Source: Sorghum bicolor
Taxonomy: Eukaryota; Streptophyta; Magnoliopsida; Poales; Poaceae
DNA: 64,000 nucleotides
Assembly: GCF_000003195.3 (NCBI RefSeq)
Contig: NC_012873.2
Span: 8,207,894-8,271,893 of the forward strand
Direction of reading: 5' to 3'
This document shows, piece after piece, positions 34,520-47,012 of this stretch. The notes beneath the pieces were generated by a model. That model saw only the letters and a program-made list of their open reading frames with translations. It did not search any database and was not told the DNA's origin. The translations under genes and the position numbers were made by a program. Numbering within the stretch: position 1 is the stretch's first letter; each line of letters opens with the position of its first letter.

Positions 34520-35259
34520 CTCAGGGCACTACTGGAAATCAGGATTTTGCCGAGTGTTTTTACGCTCAGCAAAGGCTTTGCCGAGCGTAGCACTCGGCAA
34601 AATGTTTTCCAGCAAAGGGACTTTGCGGAACACTTTATCCGGGCACTCGGTAAAATATTAAAAACATTTTGCCGAGTGTTTCCAGCGGCACTCGGCAAAT
34701 TTTTGGCTTGTTACAGCACCTGTCGTTAACGGTTATTTTGCCGAGTGGCCGACACGGCACTCGGCAAAGTTTTTCTCTATTTAAAAAAAAATACTTTGCC
34801 GAGTGCCCCCGGCTCCTAGCACTCGGCAAAGTTTTTTTCTTTCTTTTTAAAAAAAATCTTTGCCGAGTGCCTCTGGCACCGGCACTCGGCAAAGTTTTTC
34901 TCTTTTTTTTAAAAAAAAACTTTGTCGTGACACTCGGCAAAATTTCTTTTCTTTTTTCTAAAAAAATTTGTTTGCCGAGTTCCCCTGGTCTCGGCACCCG
35001 GCAAAGTGTTTTTCCTTTTTTAAAAAAAAAATTGTCGAGTGCCCTTGGCCCCGGCACTCGGCAATTTTTTCCTTTTTTAAAAAAAATTGCTTTGTCAAGT
35101 GCCCCTAGTCCCGTCACTCGGCAAAGACCCAGAGAATTATAAAAATTTTCATTTATTTTTTATTCCATTGTAACAGACAATATATATACATACATACACC
35201 AATCATCACATCTATATCACCAACATGCATTATATATCAAAAGCACACGTATATTTCAT

Positions 35260-36310
35260 AAATCCATCACAAATCCATCACAAATTCTCCAAAGTTGAGC
35301 ATCACAAGTTTATTATTACAAGTCCGTAGAAGTCTAACATCCCTACTGCGGCGCCGGAGACTGCAACTGTGGCCCCCCGTACTGTGGTTGAGCGGACTGC
35401 GGCAAAGGGTTGATGCGATCAGCCGCCGGTGACTGCACAAAAGAGAAGATATTGCATGTGTTAGACTTAAAATTGAAAATTTTGGCAGCACCTCCCATGC
35501 ATGGGGAGATTTTCAACCTGCAAGAAACAATGGCACGATGGCCGACAATCCGAACGGCACGAAGCCGAAAATCCCAATGACACGAAGGACGACAATCCCA
35601 ACAGCATGAAGGCATAAAACTTTCATACTCATAGAAGTGAAGTGTCGAAGTGGAGCTGGAGTTGGCAACTGCACTTAGACACCCGATGCTTGCCCGATGC
35701 TTGCCCGATGCTTTGTATGATCTGGTACATGTCCGCCATCTGCTTTTGTGTGGCCTCCAGCTGAGCGGTCAGGAGCGTTTGGGTCTCCTTTGTTTCTGCC
35801 AGCTCGGCCTACAGTGTTTGAATCACATGTTTCAGTATTGCAAATCTGATCAATGTCTGTAAAGTTCAATGTACGACAAGTGAAACTGGAATTACCTGAA
35901 GTTCATCGACCAGCGATAGTGTTGGAGTAGGTCATGTACGTATGGTAAGGCTTTTGGCCATGCTTCGTGCCCTCACGTCTGAGAGAGGGGGTGCAGAGCT
36001 CAAGGAGTCAGCGTCGTTTGCAATCCACAATCGCCCATGCTTCCTGCCTTGCCCCAGCCTCACGATCACTTCTATCTTAAGGGGCTCAGTGCTTAGATTG
36101 TGATCCGAGCCACGGAGCGCCCTAACTGCCTCTGCGTAATCTCTGACCTTCATGTGAACGGTCGGGTCAAAGGTAAGCCTGGGTGGGGGCATCCAGATTG
36201 AAGATGACACCGGATTTTACTGGGCCCATGTGGGACACAGCCCATGCCCTAAACTCTGACACTGGCACATCCGGGTGTGCCACCTCCTATGAGAAAGACG
36301 GCAAGATGAT
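35260..36310 (-). pseudogene. Transposase_24-type ORF remnant of CACTA element 2
   Basis: Reading leftward: a segment with EFRAWAVSHMGPVKSGVIF and NLDAP (36,300-36,190), then DPTVHMKVRDYAEAVRALRG and VRLGQGRKHGRLWIAND (36,180-35,990), which matches RIGQGKKHGRYWLADG of the first element. Next comes a charged helical piece (AELAETKETQTLLTAQ, 35,820-35,700) and a Pro/Gln-rich tail (35,430-35,345). Stops and frameshifts interrupt it. The order is that of the first CACTA element's protein. Confidence 0.7.
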
Positions 36311-36460
36311 TAGAAATCAAGCAAAATTGAGTATTTGGCATAAATCAGTGTTGGTGTGTCTTTACACCACTCTTCAACAAGTCTAGGGTCAATCATGATA
36401 AACAACTTTTCCCGCTGATTGAAAACATAAAGTATATATTTCGAACGTATAGCCATGGCA
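36310..36460 (-). pseudogene. Ulp1-like protease fragment of CACTA element 2
   Basis: A short minus-strand frame reads YVFNQREKLFIMIDPRLVEE, like the Asp-containing strand of the CACTA Ulp1-like domain (compare KVWDS in the first element). It ends at a stop after about 48 codons. Sequence from 36,460 to about 36,780 may hold further eroded exons, which I could not frame. Confidence 0.4.
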
Positions 36461-36870
36461 AAAGAAACTGCAAACACGGTAACGATTAGAATAGTTTATA
36501 GGAAACAAGTAACAAAAGTAGGAACAAAAGACTTACGTATCTGCATTGTGCTAAGTTGTACTCCATATCATCACATATACCAATCGCAGCAGCCATTTCA
36601 CTTCTCTGAAAGCACACATTCTCTGAAAGCGAAGGATATCGAGAGTTAGGATTACTATAACTTAGAAAAAATAAGACAATATATTATAGCATGATAACCA
36701 AAAAATGGACTTACGCAAAATCTTAAGTTCATGTAATGCTTCATAATATTATTGTATTTTTCATTATATTGTACTCTCAAGCCGCCTAAAAACGAACACT
36801 TAATTCGAAACAGTTCTGAGAGATGTCTCGATTGCTTATTAATAACTCTTGTAGATCCTGGACACTTATC

Positions 36871-37900
36871 ACAATCTTAGAGCAACTTCAACAGTTTTGC
36901 AAATTTTGTTTGGCAAATGTTGTTATTTGCCAGCTCCCAAAACGATATGAGGAGGGAACAAAAAGGACATCTCCAAGTGTTTGGTAATTTTGACTTGGCA
37001 AAAATAAAATTCTACTAGTTCTGAGGATAGTAGACAACTCTTTTTTGGCCCTAATTTGGACTGCAGTTTTCAACATATCCTTGATGGTGCGTGTGTGTTC
37101 CGTCATGTGTTTTTTAATTCAAAAGGCACATGTAAAGCAGTGAGTGTTGGGCTTATGGGTTTTAAACCCCTTTACACATCTCTTCTGCATGTTCAAGAAA
37201 AAAATCATTGATTGATGGTTTGGCATTTGTTTTTCGTGGACACCATTCGGCAAATGCAAATCGTAACTTTCACATAACAAGCTATCAAGCTGAGTTTCAG
37301 TAATTTTATATTTCAGATAAAGCCAACTAATGAGATGCTATCTATAATTCAAAACTTCCACTGATTTAAAGTAATCTGCTTTCTAGCTTGAAAAGAGAAG
37401 AGATAGGAAGAACCTTTTATATTTATAAGCCTTCTTGGCTATGCACTTAAAGGTACCGAGTTAACTTGTTTTATTTATCCTGGTTGAGTCAACTTTATGT
37501 TTTCCCCCATGAGGCTGGGTTGGTGGCTATGTATTCTCTTGATTGAAAAGTCATTTACCATCCCCAAAATAATAGATTTTGATCAATTTTTTTAGAGCGA
37601 AGGAAGATGCATGGTAGATCTATGCGCAACACTTCACTGCGATCTGATGATGCAGTTCAAGAAACCAAAAGGTAAATATAATGCCACTGCAGCTACAAGG
37701 AATTGTCATCTTTGTGAGGTGCTTATCATTTTTTTGTATCTTATTCTGATAACTTATCCGTCGGTCGATCATAGGACGTACCTGGTGTTGTGAACGCGAT
37801 GTTTCAATGTTAGCTTCAGTTCGCGCCATCGTGCTTCAACTCCAGCGACACCCGTCTTCGTCCTGCTCGTGAGTGAGGTTTCGGTGCTTCAAGACGACAG
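36871..37900. other. Intergenic, no gene recognised
   Basis: Contains a MITE-like patch (AGAGCAACTTCAACAG, TTTGGCAAATGTTG at 36,880-37,000) and short frames without recognisable domains. The Copia element inserted at its right edge. Confidence 0.4.
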
Positions 37901-37905
37901 AAAGC

Positions 37906-38857
37906 TGTTGGAAATAAAAGCAATTTAGCGATGCATAAATTAATTTCGACAACAAAGAAAAAAGCTAACAACATGTATCACAGATATATGAAACGAAACT
38001 AGCACTACGATTTGAATCAAGTTCACGGGATCTAGTGCTAGCAACAGAAAGGATATGAAACCGAATAACAGAGGGAGGATAGACATCCTTACAGTGGGGT
38101 TGTCGGCGCGAAGGAAGAAGAAGAAGAAGAAGACCGTCGACGGAGATCGGCGAACACCGGGCGTAGTGGGAAGAAGACGTCCAGCGAGCAGTCGCGACGG
38201 CGCTTCCCAAAAACCTGATACGCCCCCTACCCCGTGCAGGGACGCGAGGAGACGTAGGCTTCGGAGCCTGCTCTCCCGACACCGATGGCACGTCGGCGAC
38301 GGGATGGAGAAGACGGCGGCAGCGCAGTAGTGTGGCGAGAGAGAGATGAATCTCCAGTCCAAAGGACGACATCTCGCCCCATATTTATACACGCGTCGCA
38401 CGTAGCAAATAGGCAAGCAATCAATCACCGTATGATGGAAACTTTACCTGCCGTTTACGCACTTGCCATAATACAAAAATAATTGCTTACCAAATAGGCC
38501 AGCGCAATCTCCTCCATGCATGCAAAACTTTCAAGTAGCAAAAGGAAGCCGCGCACCCGCAAGGGTTGAAGTGGGAAATCGCCGGACCATTCACGCGCAT
38601 GTCGTGCATGCGCGCCCATTGGCCCCGCCCCGCCCCGCCCGGCGAGGCGAGCGAGCGCGCGCGCGTGTGGTTCTTCCTTTCCTCTCCCCAATTGCTTCAA
38701 CAAGATGGAGATAGCTCAACCTTTTAAGTTGGCCTCACTCCACTTGAAGTAGCAAGGTGGGACTAAAGTCCCCCACCTTTCCATATATACATGCATGTAT
38801 GAGTGGGCCTTTGGGATTTATTTGGAATTTTTGGCCCAAGGCCCAAAACATCTAACA
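37906..38857 (-). repeat. 3' LTR of the Copia element (952 bp)
   Basis: On the plus strand it runs from TGTTGGAAATAAAAG to CATCTAACA. It contains a GAA microsatellite near 38,115. It keeps about 100 bp (around 38,492-38,592) that is missing from the 5' LTR. Confidence 0.9.
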
Positions 38858-39403
38858 ATCCCCCACCACATCCCAAGGGCACGCGAGTCATACTCCCTGT
38901 ACCACAGTATTGTTAATATACCAGCTATTCAGTGGAGACCGGTTAAGGTTGAACATCCACCTAGAACAACAAGATAGACCCATCCGCAACTGCACAATGG
39001 ACTAGGCCTTGAATTGGCAGTTTGGTGCGAATGGGCTTCACTCGAAGTCTTGATTGGTACTAGGCTGCCATAGCCAACCCCGCGAGTGGAGCGTATAAGT
39101 CATACTCCTAACTCACTTCATGAGCCTATTAAAGAATACCCAATTCTTATAAACTGCGACTAACAGTTGGGCTCACATAGGTGTGTTCTTACAAGAATAC
39201 TCTGTAGGACAGTATCTTGCTATAAAGCCTCAGAACACATTAAGACAAAGTCAACCTGCCTTACAGAAATGAGAGTACTGCATCTTCAACGGAGTGGGTC
39301 AAATGAAACGATTGTACTCTCCCATTAACCAACAACTTGTTCTTCCCAGGTCCTAATTCACGGGATCTCCGATCACATAGGTTGGGTTACTGCTGAGGTT
39401 AAC

Positions 39404-40797
39404 TCACATGGGTCTCAATCCCATCTCCTTCGATGCATTGTCAATCACGGTGCGTGATAGTCCCTTTGTAAAGGGATCTGCTAGGTTTTTAGCTGTCTGG
39501 ATGTAGTCCACAGCTATTACTCCGGAGCTCCTTAATTTCCTGACAGACTTCAGTCTACGCTTTATATGTTTGCTGGACTTCTTCCCATTATCCTGACTAT
39601 TCTTCACCTTTGTGATCACTGTTTGATTATCACAGTTTATGAGAATAGCAGGAATTGGTTTCTCAACCAACGGCAAGTCCATCAACATATCTCTTAGCCA
39701 CTCAGCCTCAGTAGAGGCTGTATCCAGAGCTGTAAGCTCTGCCTCCATTGTGGACTTTGTAAGTATTGTCTGCTTACAAGACCTCCAAGAGACAGCACCA
39801 CCACCCAGAGTGAATATGTATCCACTAGTGGCCTTAAGCTCATCAGCTTCTGAAATCCAGTTTGAATCACTATATCCTTCAAGTACCCCTGGGTACCCTG
39901 AATAGTGAATTGCATAACTCATTGTACCTTTTAGGTAACGCATTACCCGATCAATACCACGCCAATGATCACTTCCTGGATTAGAGGAAAATCTACTCAA
40001 CTTGCTTACAGCAAATGAGATATCAGGGCGGGTTGCGCTAGCTAGATACATCACGAGCCAATAATTTGAGAGTATCTTAGATGATCCTTTCCTAGCCTTT
40101 TATTCTTTCGAAGTATTAGACTAGGATCATAGGGTGTTGGAGAAGGTTTGCAATCCATATAACCGAAACGGTTCAAAACCTTTTCCACATAATGAGACTG
40201 CAAAAGAGTAATCCCATTCTCACCCTTATTAAGTTTAATATTGAGGATCACATCGGCTTCTCCCAAATCTTTCATGTCAAAATTTTGGGATAAAAATGAT
40301 TTAACATCATTGATCTCATCGAGGCTCGTCCCAAAAATTAGTATGTCGTCAACATACAAACACAAGATTACTCCTTTGCCCCCACCATAACGGTAATACA
40401 CACAAGTGTCGGCTTCATTTATTGCAAACCCAGCAGAGGTCAACGTCTTTTCAAACTTCTCATGCCACTGCTTTGGTGCTTGCTTTAAGTCGTACAAGGA
40501 TTTGAGTAACCTGCACACCTTGCCCTCTTGTCCTTGTGCTATAAATCCATCAGGCTGATTCATATAAATTTCTTCCTCTAACTCTCCATTAAGGAAAGCT
40601 GTCTTCACGTCCATCTGATGGACAAGAAGCTTATGGGAAGCAGCCAAGGATAATAGCACTCGGATTGTAGTTAGTCTGGCAACAGGTGAGTAGGTATCAA
40701 AGAAATCCTCATCTTCTTTCTGTGTAAATCCTTTAGCAACAAGCCTTGCCTTGTACTTTTCAATAGTACCATCAGGCCTGAGTTTCTTCTTAAATAC
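39404..40797 (-). pseudogene. Copia reverse transcriptase / RNase H region
   Basis: The minus-strand frame shows HQMDVKTAFLNGELEEEIYM, the LYVDDIL catalytic motif, SLYDLKQAPKQWHEKF, then MYLASATRPDISFAVSKLSR and the RNase H part (SDSNWISEADELKATSGY, KSTMEAELTAL). It ends at 39,404. A one-base deletion near 40,051 shifts the frame between IIGS and MYLAS. A TAG at 40,798-40,800, where the family has Trp (C-K-W-V-F), separates it from integrase. The two RT/RNase H parts are otherwise open. Confidence 0.85.
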
Positions 40798-42420
40798 CTA
40801 TTTACAGCCAATTGGTCTGCAACCCGCTGGTTTATCTACTACTTCCCATGTTCCATTTGCAGTGATGGAGTCCATCTCACTACGGACTGCATCCTTCCAA
40901 TAATCTGCATCTGGTGATGCATATGTCTCTGCAATGGTCGTGGGAGTATCATCTATGAGATAGACAATGAAGTCATCCCCAAAGGATTTTTCAACCCTTT
41001 GTCTTTTACTCCTTCTAGGAGCTACAACATTGCTATCCTCTTCAATACCAAGTGGGTCTATAAATGGCTCTATCGCAGGTGTGGGCTCAGGAATAAATTC
41101 ATTAGACGAACTCGGTAAAGAATAAGCAACATTCATCGGGAAAATATTCTCAAAGAAAGTAACATCCCGTGACTCCAACAATGTATCAACTAAAACATCA
41201 GGCGCTTCAGATTTTATCACTAAGAACTTATAAGCCGTGCTATGGTGCGCATAACCCAAAAAGATACAATCAACGGTCTTTGGTCCAAGCTTGCGTTTCT
41301 TATTAATTGGTACGCTTACCATGGCCAAACAGCCCCACGTACGCAAGTAATGGAGTGATGGTTTTCTTCCTTTCCATCCTTCATACGGAGTAACTTTACT
41401 ATTCTTAGTTGGAACTCTATTTAGAACATGACATGCTATTAAAACAGCCTCCCCCCACCATGCTTTAGCCATACCGGATGTTCCTAACATGGCATTCACC
41501 AAGTCCATTAACGTCCGGTTCTTTCTTTCGGCAACCCCATTAGATTGGGGCGAATATGGTGGTGTCCATTCATGAATTATTCCATTCTCCGCACAGAAAA
41601 GATCAAACTCATTGGAAAAATACTCCCCACCACGATCAGACCTAACACGCTTGATTTTCTTTTCTAATTGGTTCTCTACCTCAGCCTTATAAGTCTTAAA
41701 ACATTCAAACGCCTCATCTTTAGTTTTTAGAAGAAACACATAGCAATATTTAATTGCATCATCAATTAAAGTCATGAAGTATCTTTTTCCTCCTTTTGTC
41801 AACACACCATTCATTTCACAAATATCAGAATGTATGAGCTCTAGTAATGTCGTGCACCTCTCGTCTACAGCCTTGTGAGGCTTACGAGGTTGCTTCGCTT
41901 GCACACATGCTTGACATTTAGAGCCTTTGACAATAGAAAAGTTCGGAATTAAACTCATACTGGATAAACGCGTCATACAACCAAAATTAATGTGACACAA
42001 ACGTGAATGCCATATATCAGCCACTGAATTGTTTGAATCACACACATGGTTCACAACTTTATTACAGAAATCGGAGAGTGAAAAGCGGAACAAGCCTCCA
42101 CTCTCGTAGCCTTTGCCAATGAATTGGCCATACCTCGAGACGACTACTTTATTTTACTCAAACACCAGCTTGAACCCATATCGACACAAGAGGGATCCAC
42201 TAACGAGGTTCTTCTTTATTGAGGGCGCATGCTGTACGTTCTTGAGCCGCACGATCTTTTCCGAAGTGAACTTCAGATCGACCGAACCAACACCAAGAAC
42301 AGAAGCATGCGAGCCGTTCCCCATCATGACGGTTGAACCTCATGCGATTTGGTAAGATGAAAACATAGAAATATCAGTACAAACATGAATATTGGCTCCT
42401 GTATCAATCCACCAATCATT
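40798..42420 (-). pseudogene. Copia protease-integrase region
   Basis: The protease active site WWIDTGANIH is at about 42,400. Stops follow at SSYQIA-stop (near 42,345) and LVFE-stop (near 42,148). The frame open from 42,093 has the GAG-pre-integrase His-His-Cys-Cys (HSRLCH...CQACVQAK). It also has the integrase core with its Asp (LIDDA), Asp (RSDRGGEYF) and Glu (SNGVAERKNR), and a C-terminal GKR-type region (GWKGRKPSLHYL). It ends at 40,798. Roles: polyprotein cleavage and cDNA insertion, both lost in this copy as written. Confidence 0.85.
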
Positions 42421-43282
42421 AGATTGAAATACAGAAAATGCACGGTAAATAATTACCGTACCCAGATCCGCTAGGATCGCCAATAGTCACGTTGGCAGAT
42501 TTCTGCCCCTGCTGATTCTTCCTGCCTTTGCGGTTCTTGCACTTCTTGGCGAAGTGTCCATTCTCACCGCAAACGAAGCACACAACTTCATCCATGTTCA
42601 TCTTCTTCTTCTTGAACTGAGTAGTCTGAGTAGCCTTCTGCTTGTTCTTGCCAGCATGCTGCATCACATTGGCACTAGACTGTTCTGGGGCTTTTGGTGG
42701 AACATCCTTTGCCCGAGCCTTCTCTTCAACATCAAGACCAGCCAACACATCCTCAACTGAGATCTTCTGTCTTTTATGTTTCAGAGCTGTGGCGAAGTTT
42801 CTCCATGACGGAGGCAACTTGGCAATTATACCACCAGCCACAAACTTGTCTGGCAAGACGTGTCCGAGTTGTTCAAGTTCCCTCACAATAAGTTGGAACT
42901 CATGAGCCTGTTCCACGACTGAACGGTTTTCAACCATTTTGAAGTCGTGGTACTTCTCCATCACATACAACTCGTGCCCAGCGTCTGCAGCACCGAACTT
43001 ATGTTCAAGTGCCTCCCACAGTTCAGCAGCACTTTTGATGTTCATATAAACATCACACAACTGGTCAGAGAGAACGCTAAGAACGCATCCGATGAAAATC
43101 GTCGTAGCCGCAGTAAACTCCTCCACCTCTTTCTCACATCCGAGAGGTAGTGCGGGAGAATTACCCACGACCCAAAACACGCCCATAGCCGTGAGCCACA
43201 ACTGGGCCCTCGTCTGCCATCTCTTGAAATTCACACCAGTGAACTTCTCTGGTTTCATCGCATCAGTATATCCCTTAGTCAT
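42419..43282 (-). pseudogene. Copia gag with zinc knuckle
   Basis: The start ATG at 43,282 (MTKGYTDAMKPEKFTG) lies 28 bp inside the element from the 5' LTR. The protein has the UBN2-like capsid region (NFKRWQTRAQLWLTAMG, AAELWEALEHKFG) and a CCHC knuckle CFVCGENGHFAKKC. The frame ends at 42,419, while the protease lies in another frame from about 42,460; this may be a small deletion. The open frame upstream of 43,282 reaches into the LTR and is not gag. Confidence 0.85.
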
Positions 43283-43309
43283 CGCTAAATGCCTATCAGG
43301 TTTTTGGAT

Positions 43310-44160
43310 TGTTGGAAATAAAAGCAATTTAGCGATGCATAAATTAATTCCGACAACAAGAAAAAGGCTAACAACATGTATCACAGATATATGAAACGAA
43401 ACTAGCACTACGATTTGAATCAAATTCACGGGATCTAGTGCTAGCAACAGAAAGGATATGAAACCGAATAACAGAGGGAGGATAGACATCCTTACAGTGG
43501 GGTTGTCGGCGCGAAGGAAGAAGAAGAAGAAGAAGAAGAAGAAGACCGTCGACGGAGATCGGCGAACACCGGGCGTAGTGGGAAGAAGACGTCCAGCGAG
43601 CAGTCGCGACGACGCTTCCCAAAAACCTGATACGTCCCCTACCCCGTGCAGGGACGCGAGGAGACGTAGGCTTCGGAGCCTGCTCTCCCGACACCGATGG
43701 CACGTCGGCGACGGGATGGAGAAGACGGCGGCAGCGCAGTAGTGTGGCGAGAGAGAGATGAATCTCCAGTCCAAAGGACGACGTCTCGCCCCATATTTAT
43801 ACACGCGTCGCACGTAGCAAATAGGCAAGCTATCAATCACCGTATTATGGAAACTTTACCTGCTGTTTACGCACTTGCCATAATACAAAAATAATTGCTT
43901 ACCCCGCGCATGTCGTGCATGCGCGCCCATTGGCCCCGCCCCGCCCGGCGAGGCGAGCGAGCGCGCGTGTGGTTCTTCCTTTCCTCTCCCCAATTGCTTC
44001 AACAAGATGGAGATAGCTCAACCTTTTAAGTTGGTCTCACTCCACTTGAAGTAGCAAGGTGGGACTAAAGCCCCCCACCTTTCCATATATACATGCATGT
44101 ATGAGTGGGCCTTTGGGATTTATTTGGAATTGTTTGGCCCAAGGCCCAAAACATCTAACA
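43310..44160 (-). repeat. 5' LTR of the Copia element (851 bp)
   Basis: Near identical to the 3' LTR but lacking about 100 bp and with a longer GAA run (three more triplets). Confidence 0.9.
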
Positions 44161-44165
44161 AACGC

Positions 44166-45240
44166 CTGTTCGAAAAGCTAGTGCCGGGGTCGTAGTGGTT
44201 GAATGGCCTGGTGCGGCGGAGGCTCAGTGGTACGTCCATTCCAACGTCGATCTGATGATGGAGGTCGCACGGAGTCGTCGCGTTGATGATGGAGGTTGAT
44301 CGATGGTGGAGCGGGGGGCACACTGAGGAGGATCAGTGGTTGCGGTGGTTCAACGGCATGGTGTGGAGGCGGTTTGGTGACGGCGACTTGGCGATGGCGA
44401 CTTGGAGGTCCATGCGAGAGCGGAATGGAGCACGCGTGATTTTGTTTGGCGTACGTGTTTTTTTTTCAGCCACAACTTGGCGTACGTGTTTGGAGTACGT
44501 GTGTTTGTTTGGAGTAGAGTACCCGATTGAGGCTTAGAGTGTTTCCTTTTGCAGCCACGTACTTCAGTGTAAGCGCATGATTTGTGTTCTTTTGGAGCCA
44601 CATCGTCCGTACGCTTTCTTTTGCAGCCACTACTTCCTTGAGAGCGCTTGATTTGTTTCCTTTTGGAGCTGCGTCGTCTGTATGCATGATTTTGTTTCAT
44701 GTTGGAGCAACACGTGGGATCGCAAGGGGAGGTGACACCAAGGTTACACCAAACCAAAGTTGAACGAAAGAAATGTCTTCCTTTTATTTTTTTAGTTGTA
44801 GGAGATAGGAGAAATCAAATCAAGACCAGAGACTTTGAATGCACGAGAGAACGGCCCTTTTTTTTGTTGACTCGAGAGAATGGCCCTTTGGACTTGGACC
44901 CTTATTTTTTTATGTGCAGATTTTATCCTTTATGAGTAATTTTCTTAGATAAAGTTATGAGTGTTATTAGGCGAACATACAACTGAGGTTTATTCACCCG
45001 TCATGGATTACACCAGGAGAGGAGTCCATCCGGCCTTCGAACGTGTACATCAGATCAGACCATAAACCCTAATCGCATAATCAAACATCCAAGACTCGCC
45101 ACCAATCACGTTCATACTGTCGTGGAAGAGGGGTCGACAAAATTGAAATTTGAGGTAAGTTTGGATCCATATGAGACTAATTTTTAGTCCCTATAATAAA
45201 CATCCAAACAGTCGGACTAATTGTCAGTCCACTAGTTATT
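44166..45240. other. Intergenic with degenerate short repeats; upstream flank of member 2
   Basis: 44,450-44,710 repeats words such as TTTTGCAGCCAC, CGTACG and TGATTTGT at 40-80 bp spacing. A small MITE-like inverted segment (TTTGGATCCATATGAGACTAA / GTCCGACTGTTTGGATG on opposite strands) lies at 45,155-45,240. No coding domain is recognised. Confidence 0.4.
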
Positions 45241-45302
45241 TTCGATTTTGAGAAATGCCGCTCTTGTTTTCGCACTGCCAAGTGACCGAAATGCCCCGGC
45301 TG

Positions 45303-45594
45303 GCATATATATTAGCGCCGGTGAAACCGGCGTCCCTCCATTTCGGCGATCTAGAAACGGCAGCGACCATAGTCGCCCCGGCCGTCGGCGAGATCCTCGC
45401 CCTCTCTTTGCCGGCGCCGTGTGGAAGAACGCGCGCGCCTCCGGCTGCCTCCTCGTTCAGTAGAAGCGATTGATCGCGCTCCTGGATATAGCCGTCGTCC
45501 TCCGATCCGCCTCCTCGATCTCCCTTGCTGCAGCGCAGCCGCGCGCAGGGAGGAGTGGAGAGCCGGCCGCACTTGGATCGAATCCGGTTTGCTG
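45303..45594 (+). promoter_or_regulatory. Putative promoter and 5' untranslated exon of member 2
   Basis: CATATATATTA (45,303-45,313) is followed by a GC-rich leader ending at TTTGCTG|GTAAGC. Member 1 has a similar TATA box, leader and donor. The next exon starts at 46,972 after the ATCAG acceptor. Exon start uncertain. Confidence 0.55.
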
Positions 45595-47012
45595 GTAAGC
45601 AAATAAAGAACCCCACGCTCGATCCCCGCGTACTGTTTTGCTCTAGCTAGGAGTTTTGATCGATCTGTCGTCCCACGTCGTTAGTTTCCTTCGGCCACTT
45701 GATCGATCGGCGGATTTAATTTGTTGCTGCACCGTCTAGCTACTAGGATCGATCGTCTTTCATCGTTTCTCGGTGGTCTAGGGCACACCCCAAGTCCCCA
45801 ACCAACATCGTCGGCCACCATGGCACCATAGACACTACTCCTGGCAGCGAGTCAGATACGTTGGTCTTTGAATGCTTAAACTGATTCAAGCAGCACGATG
45901 AAACTTGATATATCTGACTATATATATAGGGACCATTTATTGGATTTGTAATCTGTTCCTGTTCATGTCTTTTGTTTAGTGCAACTGGAGGAGGGTTTTG
46001 TAGTTGTTATTCTCATGTTGTGGTGTATGTGTCATCCTTGCATGGAAGCTCGATCGGTGCCCCAACCGTCGTTGGAATATTCGGATAGCGTGGATTAACC
46101 TGCCTAGATCTAACGGTCAAGACCCCTCGACCGTTGGAATCGGATAGTACAGATTAACCCACCTCCAATCTAACGGTCAAGCCCTAACCATTGGAATCGG
46201 ATAATGCACATTAACCCACATAGATCTAACAATGGGAATCAGTCCTAGTGCGAGGGCGTTCTTCGTAAGCGAAATTTGTTGGCCATTTAAGTGCTTTAAT
46301 TTGTTTTTGAGTTGTCGATATATATTGAAGATGCTAGTTTAGAACGGAGAAACAATTGATGATTCCTTTGCTTGGCATATTTCCACGCTTTGATGTCGCC
46401 ACGTGGATATTTATTGTTTTCCCATATATGTTAAGGAGGGGGGGCATTTAACTAAGTAGAAGTTGTGTGCTACTATAATGGTGTTCCATTACTGAAATTT
46501 GCATAGTTCAACAATCTAATAATAGAGTATGAAAGTGTTTGAGTATTTTTGGCTGTTATAATATATAAACTGTGCTGTGAAACAGTTGGGTTCCTTTTCA
46601 ATATGATGTCTCCGCCCTTTTGTTTGAAGTCGTTAAGTACTCAAGAGGATGTTTGTGTGGAGTTTGATTCCTTTGAGAGCACATAGAAATCTATTTGCCG
46701 ATGAAAAAATTATGTGCAATTCTGGTTGAAGCATATCCATCACTATGTTTACATGTTTTCCCAAGATTTCCAAATCCTGAAGCTCACACTTTCTATTAAG
46801 AGACATTGTATTAAAGTGAAATAAAAAAAGATAAGATATTGATGGTGGATGCATGTCTGCAGAAAAAAAAGAAAGTTTTCACCTGTTTAGAGAATAATAA
46901 TATACAAATTTACCCTCGTTTCCCTTATTACAGCTTAGCACTAATTTCTTTCTGTTTTCTCTGATCATCAGCTGCTTACGTGGGTTTATATATGTGGTAG
47001 GTTACAGCTAGC

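Larger units (their letters stand above)
34527..36870 (-). mobile_element. CACTA element 2, minus orientation, far end truncated
   Basis: The plus-strand left end is CACTACTGGAAATCAGG at 34,527. It is followed by about 20 TTTGCCGAGTGC-type units in both orientations to about 35,130. Beyond these, minus-strand Transposase_24 and Ulp1-like remnants occur in the same order as in the element at 7,490-16,351. No second terminus was seen; the right limit is approximate. Confidence 0.75.
37906..44160 (-). mobile_element. Copia LTR retrotransposon, 6.26 kb, nearly complete but mutated
   Basis: The two LTRs (37,906-38,857 and 43,310-44,160) are near identical, with TGTTAGATG...CCAACA ends on the minus strand. 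Flanks AAAGC and AACGC are a likely 5-bp duplication with one change. Between them, on the minus strand, come gag, protease, integrase, reverse transcriptase and RNase H: the Copia order. A purine-rich tract (complement of ATCCCCCACCA, 38,858-38,868) precedes the 3' LTR. No initiator-Met primer site is seen after the 5' LTR. Confidence 0.9.

Noticed and set aside
34540..35130. Regularly spaced short repeats resembling a CRISPR array (also 1-458 and 15,815-16,330)
   Set aside because: The repeats occur in both orientations with variable spacing and lie beside CACTA termini; they are subterminal repeats of plant transposons.
43283..43840. N-terminal extension of gag into the LTR (and the matching frame at 37,940-38,428)
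   Set aside because: The extension is LTR sequence present in both LTRs; the gag start is at 43,282.
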